Shown: piece by piece, positions 58,441 through 64,000 of the stretch
Layout of the letters: every line of letters begins with the position of its first letter
Position numbering within the stretch: the first letter of the stretch is position 1
Assembly (NCBI RefSeq): GCF_030405905.1
Contig: NZ_JASATW010000001.1
Span: 248,001-312,000 of the forward strand
Source: Sphaerothrix gracilis
GTDB taxonomy: Bacteria; Cyanobacteriota; Cyanobacteriia; Phormidesmidales; Phormidesmidaceae
Direction: 5' to 3'
DNA: 64,000 nucleotides
Notes under the pieces: generated by a model
What the model was told of the DNA's origin: nothing
What the model saw: only the letters and a program-made list of their open reading frames with translations
Databases searched by the model: none
Translations under genes and position numbers: made by a program

Positions 58441-59994
58441 ATGCTGAATTCTGTAGATTTCAGCGGCAGGCCCTTCCATTTCGTTGGCGTTGGTGGAATC
58501 GGCATGTCCGCGCTTGCCTACATCTTGGCCAAGTGTGGTTTACCCGTTACTGGTTCAGATGTTCGTCTCAGTCACATTACAAAGCGACTGCAGAAGGAAG
58601 GGGTGCACATTTTCTGGCAGCAGCAGGAATCCAACCTGTCGTTTTTTCAAACGCCTCAGGCGATCGCGGCCTCAGCGCCACGGCAGAGTTCATCGTCACA
58701 ACTAGGCCGTAACTTGGGAGTTACTGCGGCAGTTCAGGCAGCAAAACAGCCGTCGGCTAGCGCCGATCTCCTACCGCAGGTCATCTGTTCAACGGCTATT
58801 GATAAAAGCAACTCCGAGTACCGGGCTGCCCTGGAACTGGGCTGTCCTATCTTTCATCGTTCCGATCTTCTAGCCGCTTTAATGTCCCACTACAGCGGCG
58901 TTGCTGTAGCTGGCACCCACGGCAAGACAACCACCAGCAGCCTGATTGGATATCTGCTGCTCAAAGCTAATCTAGATCCCACCATCATCGTCGGCGGAGA
59001 AGTGGCAGCCTGGGAAGGCAATGCCCACCTCGGCCAAGGAGACTATCTGGTGGCAGAAGCGGATGAGTCCGATGGCTCCTTGGTTAAGCTCTCAGCTCAG
59101 ATAGGCGTCATCACCAATATTGAACTGGATCACCCCGATCACTACAGCACCTTAGAACAAGTCGTCGGCATTTTTGAAACCTTTGCTCGTCGCTGCCAAA
59201 CGGTAGTGGGCTGTATTGACTGCCAAACTGTCAAACAAGCCATTCAGCCGGACGTTTCCTACAGCCTCAACCCCGAGACTGATGCTGACTATGTCGCCGA
59301 TGACGTGACGCACTATGCTGGCGGCACCCTCGCCACCATTTGGGAGCGAGGTCAGCGTCTGGGACAGCTGCGCTTACCGCTACTGGGTCGCCACAATCTG
59401 AGTAATGCCCTAGCCGCGATCGCGGTGGGGCGTTTAGTCGGTTTAGACTTTGCGCTGATTGCAGAGATTCTCAGTAGCTTTCAGGGAGCGCGGCGCCGGT
59501 TTGAACAGCGGGGATTGCACAAGGGCATTTTGTTTGTTGATGACTATGCCCACCACCCCAGCGAAATTCGAGCGACCCTTTCAGCCGCCCGCCTCAAAGC
59601 CAGTGAGGAACCAGAGCAGTTTCCCCAACGCCGCGTCATCGCTATCTTCCAGCCCCACCGCTACAGCCGCACCGCCACCCTGCTCTCGGAGTTTGCCGCC
59701 GCTTTCAGTCAGGCCGATCAGGTGATCGTCACCGATATTTACAGCGCTGGTGAAAAGAACGTGTACGATATCGGCGGCTATGCGGTGACAGAGGCGATCG
59801 CCCAGCATCACAGCCAGGTTAAGTACCGAGCTTCTTTAGCAGAAGTGACGCAAGAGCTGACCCAAGAACTACAGTCGGGCGACATCGTTTTATTCCTCAC
59901 GGCTGGCAATCTCAACCAGGTGATTCCTGACGTAATGGACTACTATCAGCGGCAGACCCACCCATCTTTAGCTGAAGCGGCTCAGCTTGCCTAA
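58441..59994 (+). CDS. murC: UDP-N-acetylmuramate--L-alanine ligase
   Basis: This 517-residue Mur ligase adds L-Ala to UDP-MurNAc. 'FHFVGVGGIGMSALAYILAK' is the N-terminal nucleotide fold, 'AGTHGKTTTSSLIG' the ATP P-loop and 'FVDDYAHHPSEIRATL' the C-terminal domain. The start is the ATG at 58441 with GAGG 8 bases upstream, not the GTG codons at 58420. A Ser/Gln/Ala-rich insert of about 38 residues (72-109, 'PRQSSSSQLGRNLGVTAAVQ') interrupts the N-terminal domain compared with the Synechocystis enzyme as I recall it. murB follows 15 bp later. Confidence 0.95.
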   Translation: MLNSVDFSGRPFHFVGVGGIGMSALAYILAKCGLPVTGSDVRLSHITKRLQKEGVHIFWQQQESNLSFFQTPQAIAASAPRQSSSSQLGRNLGVTAAVQAAKQPSASADLLPQVICSTAIDKSNSEYRAALELGCPIFHRSDLLAALMSHYSGVAVAGTHGKTTTSSLIGYLLLKANLDPTIIVGGEVAAWEGNAHLGQGDYLVAEADESDGSLVKLSAQIGVITNIELDHPDHYSTLEQVVGIFETFARRCQTVVGCIDCQTVKQAIQPDVSYSLNPETDADYVADDVTHYAGGTLATIWERGQRLGQLRLPLLGRHNLSNALAAIAVGRLVGLDFALIAEILSSFQGARRRFEQRGLHKGILFVDDYAHHPSEIRATLSAARLKASEEPEQFPQRRVIAIFQPHRYSRTATLLSEFAAAFSQADQVIVTDIYSAGEKNVYDIGGYAVTEAIAQHHSQVKYRASLAEVTQELTQELQSGDIVLFLTAGNLNQVIPDVMDYYQRQTHPSLAEAAQLA

Positions 59995-60009
59995 AATTCT
60001 TATATCGAG

Positions 60010-60960
60010 GTGCATGGAGTAATGTTGTTGACGGCTCGATATGCTATGGCCCCAGAGACTCACCCGATCAGCGAAAACTGTGCCATTCAGTCTCAGGTAC
60101 CGCTAACTGGCTTGACTTCATTTCGAGTCGGTGGCCCGGCTGAGTGGCTCGTTTTTCCGCGTCAGCTTAGTGACCTGCAGGCTAGTCTGGAGTGGGCTAA
60201 TGACCGCAATCTGCCCGTCACTTTTTTGGGGGCAGGATCAAACCTGTTGATTAGCGATCGCGGTTTACCCGGCTTAGTTATTTGTACTCGCTATCTTCGG
60301 CAGGCTGACTTTGATGAGTCCCAGGGCCGTATCTTGGCTGCCGCTGGCGAACCCTTAGCAACGCTGGCCTGGAAAGCTGCCAAGCGGGGCTGGCAGGGGC
60401 TAGAGTGGGCCGTTGGCATTCCAGGAACGGTTGGCGGAGCGGTGGTTATGAATGCCGGGGCACATGGGGCCTGTACGGCTGACATCTTAGTTTCAGCGGC
60501 AGTGCTGGACTCTGACGGCAAAACCTCTCAATTTTTGCCCGCAGATCTCAACTTTCGCTATCGGACCTCGGTTTTGCAGGGAGATACCCGACTAGTCACC
60601 CATGCCGTTTTTCAGCTTCAACCGGGAGCAGAGCGGCAAGCCGTGATGGCAGCTACTGCCGCTGACCTAGAGCAGCGCCGCACCACCCAGCCCTACCATT
60701 TACCTAGCTGTGGCAGCGTCTTTCGTAACCCCTCTCCCCACAGCGCTGGCTGGCTAATTGAGCAGTCGGGCCTCAAAGGCTACCAGATTGGTAATGCCCA
60801 GGTTTCGACTCAGCACGCCAACTTTATCCTGAACTGTGGCGGCGCTACCGCCAGCGACATTCTGCGCCTGATTCGCCATGTTCAGCAGCAGGTCGATACT
60901 CGCTGGTCTTTGCGGCTGAAGCCTGAGGTTAAGATCTTGGGAGAGTTTCAGCTCGCTTAG
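60010..60960 (+). CDS. murB: UDP-N-acetylenolpyruvoylglucosamine reductase
   Basis: This FAD enzyme reduces enolpyruvyl-UDP-GlcNAc to UDP-MurNAc, the step just before MurC. 'TSFRVGGPAEWLVFP', 'GAGSNLLISDRGLPGLVI', 'GIPGTVGGAVVMNAGAHG' and 'SCGSVFRNP' are diagnostic, and the C-terminal 'LKPEVKILGEF' is present. The start is uncertain among GTG 60010, ATG 60022 and ATG 60046; the longest gives 316 residues. It is tightly linked behind murC in one operon. Confidence 0.95.
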   Translation: MHGVMLLTARYAMAPETHPISENCAIQSQVPLTGLTSFRVGGPAEWLVFPRQLSDLQASLEWANDRNLPVTFLGAGSNLLISDRGLPGLVICTRYLRQADFDESQGRILAAAGEPLATLAWKAAKRGWQGLEWAVGIPGTVGGAVVMNAGAHGACTADILVSAAVLDSDGKTSQFLPADLNFRYRTSVLQGDTRLVTHAVFQLQPGAERQAVMAATAADLEQRRTTQPYHLPSCGSVFRNPSPHSAGWLIEQSGLKGYQIGNAQVSTQHANFILNCGGATASDILRLIRHVQQQVDTRWSLRLKPEVKILGEFQLA

Positions 60961-61039
60961 GCTGAAATTCACATCAGCGCTAGAATGATTAGGATTCAAG
61001 CGGTTTAATATTACTGTTTCGTAAAGCACTAAATAGATC

Positions 61040-61384
61040 ATGACAAAAGGGCAAGGATTTGGCTTCGGCTTGGGCAAAATGAAGGAGCTGACAGAGGCTT
61101 TCAAGAAGGCGCAGCAGGTTCAAGAAGGGGCTAAGCGTCTGCAAGAAGAACTAGAGCAGATGGAAATCGAGGGGCAAGCCGGTGGCGGACTCGTCAAGGT
61201 AGTGCTGAGCGGCAACCAGGAACCTCGCGGCGTCACGATTGCGCCAGAAGCGCTCAATGAGGGAGCTGAGGTCTTATCTGATTTGGTGACAGCCGCCATG
61301 CAGGATGCCTACGTCAAATCCACCGCAACCATGCGAGAGCGGATGGAAGAACTGACCGGCGGTCTTAACCTACCCGGACTCTAG
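61040..61384 (+). CDS. YbaB/EbfC family nucleoid-associated protein
   Basis: This 114-residue helical protein binds DNA as a homodimer in the family. A Gly/Phe-rich N-terminus ('TKGQGFGFGLGKMKELTEAF') leads to the long helix 'VQEGAKRLQEELEQM', the strand 'GLVKVVLSGNQEPRGVTIAP' and a C-terminal helix. In many bacteria it is next to dnaX-recR; here it lies behind murC-murB and 11 bp before a phosphatase gene. Confidence 0.93.
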   Translation: MTKGQGFGFGLGKMKELTEAFKKAQQVQEGAKRLQEELEQMEIEGQAGGGLVKVVLSGNQEPRGVTIAPEALNEGAEVLSDLVTAAMQDAYVKSTATMRERMEELTGGLNLPGL

Positions 61385-61395
61385 GCACCGCCATC

Positions 61396-61875
61396 ATGGT
61401 GACGAAACTGCTATTTGTCTGCTTGGGCAATATCTGCCGTTCGCCCTCTGCTGAAAACATCATGAACCATCTGATTGAGCAGCGGCAGTTGGGCAGTTCT
61501 ATCATCTGTGACTCGGCGGGTACGTCGAGCTATCACATCGGCAGCGCACCTGATCAACGCATGTCGGCAGCGGCCCAAGAGATACTGCAAATTCCTCTGA
61601 GCGGTAGAGCCAGACAGTTCCAGGCAAAAGATTTGGCAGAGTTTGATCTGATTCTGGCAATGGATCGGGAGAACCGCCGCGATATTCTGGCGTATGATCT
61701 CACGGGCCAATATCAGCATAAGGTGCGCCTGATGTGCGATTTTTGTCGGCATCATACTGACAAAGAGGTGCCCGATCCCTACTACGGGGGAACTGAGGGT
61801 TTTCAGTATGTCATTAACCTTTTGGTAGATGCCTGTGACGGTTTACTGGAGTATCTTTTAATACAGAAAAGCTAA
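61396..61875 (+). CDS. Low-molecular-weight protein-tyrosine phosphatase
   Basis: This 159-residue phosphatase has the CX5R loop 'FVCLGNICRSPSAE' (C9, R14) at its N-terminus and the general acid in 'VPDPYYGG' near 130. It removes phosphate from tyrosine in partner proteins. In other bacteria such enzymes oppose BY-kinases in polysaccharide export; no such kinase is nearby. It starts 11 bp after ybaB, so the two are co-transcribed. Confidence 0.93.
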   Translation: MVTKLLFVCLGNICRSPSAENIMNHLIEQRQLGSSIICDSAGTSSYHIGSAPDQRMSAAAQEILQIPLSGRARQFQAKDLAEFDLILAMDRENRRDILAYDLTGQYQHKVRLMCDFCRHHTDKEVPDPYYGGTEGFQYVINLLVDACDGLLEYLLIQKS

Positions 61876-62038
61876 TGTAGTAAATGTCGGTGAATGTCGG
61901 CTTCAGTAGAAGTCCTCGACCTTGGCGGCAATCCACTGTCTCAGTAGTGCATCAAAGCAGCAATTATTTATCTGAGTTCAGACCAAGTTCAGATCTCAAG
62001 AGCGAAACAATTTACTGGCAAAAAGGATACTCTGTGAC

Positions 62039-64000
62039 ATGGGAGTTGGAGTACTTTTACTAGATGCCGACAGTAAGATTTCAACCGCTAATCAGTCGGC
62101 AATTACTCTGCTCAATTTACCCTCTGACTGTCAGGGGCTTGTCTTTGGTCAGCATAGCCAGTTTATCAGCAAGAATGGCGAGCTGATTGCAGCGCACCAA
62201 CTGCCGGTGCAGCGGGCGATCGCCCAGCAAAAATCCGTTTATGACTGCACGCTGGGGCTGCGTTCCAGCCATGCCGACACCGAGCGCTGGCTGTCCGTTG
62301 ATGTAGAGCTACAGCCCGCTGCTGACGCTGCCGAACTCTGCGCTATCTGTACGCTGCGAGAGCAGGCAAAACCAGCGGAGTCTGCCCCGGCCTCCCAGGA
62401 ACAAACCCAGTCGGAAATGGCCTCTTTGCGCGTTATCCAGGCCATGCGTCAGACTCTGGACTTGCAGACAATTTTCAACTCAACGGTTGAGGAACTGCGC
62501 CAAACCCTGAGCGGCGATCGCGCGGCGATTTACCGATTTAACGCTGACTGGAGCGGCGAATTCGTCGCCGAATCGGTTGCCGACAGCTGGTCGTCACTGC
62601 TAGTTCGTCAGGCGGAGCAGCCGGAATTGAAGCGAGTCAGCAGCGATCGCCCAGACTGCATCGTTCAGCAAATCAACACCCCTGTCGGCTTTGTCAAAGA
62701 TACCTATTTACAAGAAACAGCAGGCGGTATCTATAACCAGGGCCTAATCTGCCGCAGCGTTGCCGATATTTACGCAGCCGGTTTTGATCGCTGCTATTTG
62801 GAGCTGCTAGAACGGTTTCAGGCCAGAGCCTACATCATCGTGCCGATCTTTTGCCACGAAATCCTTTGGGGCCTGCTCTCGATCTATCAAAACGATCGTC
62901 CCCGTCATTGGCTTGCGGCGGAAACCGACATGATCGTGCGAGTTGGCAATCAGCTAGGCGTCGCCGTCCAGCAGGCCGAACTGCTGCGGCAAACCCGGCA
63001 GCAGGCAGCCGCGCTCCAGCAGGCCAAAGAAGCTGCAGACAGCGCTAGCCGAGCCAAAAGTGAGTTTTTAGCCCACATGAGTCACGAGTTGAGGACACCC
63101 CTCAATGCCGTTTTAGGGTTTGCTCAGGTTTTGCAGCAGGACAAAAAGCTGGGCCTCAGTCAGCGTCAGTCGGTAGAGATCATTGCCCGTAGCGGCGAAC
63201 ATCTGCTGACTTTAATCAACGATATTTTAGAAATGTCAAAAATTGAGGCAGGGCAGGTCAGCCTCAATCAGGGCAGTTTGAATCTGGCTAGCTTTCTAGA
63301 TGATTTGGAGGAGATGCTCTGTCTTAAGGCCAGCAATAAAGGCTTATCGCTCAGTTTTACCTGTAATGCTGATATTCCGCCGCAAATTATCGGCGACAAG
63401 GGCAAACTCAGGCAAATTTTGCTCAATCTGCTCGGCAATGCCATCAAATTCACTGAGACAGGTTTTGTCCGGCTCACTGTACAGCGATCGCCCGCTGCCG
63501 ACTCTGAGAGACTGCAGTTCAAGGTGGCCGATAGCGGCCCAGGCATTGCGCCAGAAGAACAAAGCCGCCTGTTTAAAGCCTTCAGCCAGACTCAAAGCGG
63601 CATGCAGGCTCAAGCAGGAACGGGGCTAGGGCTAGCGATTAGCCAAAAATTTGCCCAGCTCATGGGCGGCCAAATACAGGTTGAGAGCCAGGTAGGCGTC
63701 GGTACCTGCTTTACCCTAGAAATTCCGCTACAGGTGCCGGTGACGGTGCCTGCCGCTAGCCCTGCTTCAGTCCGTTTACAAGGTCAAGTCGTGGGACTGG
63801 TTCCCGGCCAGCCAGCCTATCGCATTCTGATTGTGGATGATGACGTTTATAACCAGCAGTTGCTGAAGGAGCTGCTGGGGCAGATAGGCTTTCAGGTGAC
63901 TTTAGCGAGTAACGGGCAGGAGGGAGTTGCTTACTGGCGGCAGTGCCGGCCCGATTTTATCTGGATGGACATGCGGATGCCGATCTTAGATGGCTATGAT
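62039..64000 (+). CDS. Hybrid sensor histidine kinase, cut by window end
   Basis: A frame from the ATG at 62039 (AAGGA 11 bases upstream) stays open to the window edge, 654 codons. An N-terminal PAS-like segment (1 to about 110) and a GAF domain (about 142-310, 'RAAIYRFNADWSGEFVAESV', the phytochrome-type GAF that phytochrome-like proteins share) precede HisKA with His near 349 ('MSHELRTPLNAVLGF'). HATPase follows with 'LLGNAIKF' and 'GTGLGLAIS', then a receiver domain starting 'RILIVDDDVYNQQ' with phospho-Asp644 in 'WMDMRMP'. The remainder, perhaps an HPt domain, lies outside. The conserved chromophore Cys context was not seen. Confidence 0.92.
   Translation, partial: MGVGVLLLDADSKISTANQSAITLLNLPSDCQGLVFGQHSQFISKNGELIAAHQLPVQRAIAQQKSVYDCTLGLRSSHADTERWLSVDVELQPAADAAELCAICTLREQAKPAESAPASQEQTQSEMASLRVIQAMRQTLDLQTIFNSTVEELRQTLSGDRAAIYRFNADWSGEFVAESVADSWSSLLVRQAEQPELKRVSSDRPDCIVQQINTPVGFVKDTYLQETAGGIYNQGLICRSVADIYAAGFDRCYLELLERFQARAYIIVPIFCHEILWGLLSIYQNDRPRHWLAAETDMIVRVGNQLGVAVQQAELLRQTRQQAAALQQAKEAADSASRAKSEFLAHMSHELRTPLNAVLGFAQVLQQDKKLGLSQRQSVEIIARSGEHLLTLINDILEMSKIEAGQVSLNQGSLNLASFLDDLEEMLCLKASNKGLSLSFTCNADIPPQIIGDKGKLRQILLNLLGNAIKFTETGFVRLTVQRSPAADSERLQFKVADSGPGIAPEEQSRLFKAFSQTQSGMQAQAGTGLGLAISQKFAQLMGGQIQVESQVGVGTCFTLEIPLQVPVTVPAASPASVRLQGQVVGLVPGQPAYRILIVDDDVYNQQLLKELLGQIGFQVTLASNGQEGVAYWRQCRPDFIWMDMRMPILDGYD

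Noticed and set aside
1..64000. CRISPR arrays, tRNA/rRNA genes, IS elements, prophage
   Set aside because: No regular spacer repeats, cloverleaf sequences, transposase or phage genes were seen on reading; a tool-based scan could still find a tRNA.

Overview
The window looks like the chromosome of a cyanobacterium. The HIP1 octamer GCGATCGC is everywhere, and the gene set is cyanobacterial: photosystem I genes psaF-psaJ-psaL, the flavodiiron pair flv3-flv1, menF-menD for phylloquinone, Calvin-cycle gap2, acyl-lipid desaturase desA, the clpR-clpP pair and an acetyltransferase of the plastid Ycf52/GNAT type. Content and spacing fit a non-picoplanktonic, possibly Leptolyngbya-like species, but I cannot name it. 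No rRNA, tRNA, CRISPR array, insertion sequence or prophage was seen.

Layout. 1-5.8 kb: end of a glutamine-synthetase-family gene, a glycosyltransferase, an NCS1 permease and several uncharacterised genes (a Cys-rich 98-aa protein, a 69-aa membrane protein, a membrane protein next to a possible RibK-like protein, and a 39-aa basic ORF). 5.8-13 kb, plus strand: glycogen debranching enzyme, an orphan ABC permease, a STAS/sugar-transferase fusion, a sodium:solute symporter and a GHL10-type hydrolase. 12.9-28.9 kb, minus strand: ddl, a fused Opp-type ABC ATPase, flv3-flv1, menF-menD-plsC, a Uma2 gene, glgP and a VWA protein. 29.2-31.4 kb: clpR-clpP and a DnaJ/TPR protein. 31.4-38.9 kb: regulatory block with a sigma factor, a large hybrid histidine kinase, a TetR regulator with a flavin disulfide reductase, and a second kinase. 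39.2-44.9 kb: glmS, a decayed Uma2 copy facing an intact one, two small proteins and an AGCS symporter. 45.3-54.2 kb: desA, a pentapeptide protein, queA, TM2, DUF4332, GNAT, an ACT-like protein, an alpha/beta hydrolase and tsaD. 54.3-55.6 kb: psaF-psaJ-psaL with a strong terminator. 55.6-64 kb: a sugar-type ABC ATPase, gap2, murC-murB, ybaB, a low-molecular-weight phosphatase and a hybrid kinase cut by the window edge.

How the genes work together. Glycogen turnover (glgP, debranching enzyme), photosynthetic electron flow (PSI subunits, quinone synthesis, Flv1/Flv3 electron sink), envelope synthesis (glmS, murB, murC, ddl) and signalling (three kinases, a sigma factor) are interleaved as short operons. 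It is mainly housekeeping DNA. The observations most worth checking are the psaF-J-L gene order with its upstream motifs, the RibK-like/membrane-protein pair with the adjacent 39-aa ORF, the tandem 15-bp repeat between the TetR gene and the reductase, a perfect 17-bp hairpin after glmS, and the Uma2 gene/pseudogene pair. I did not find a convincing undescribed multi-gene system.
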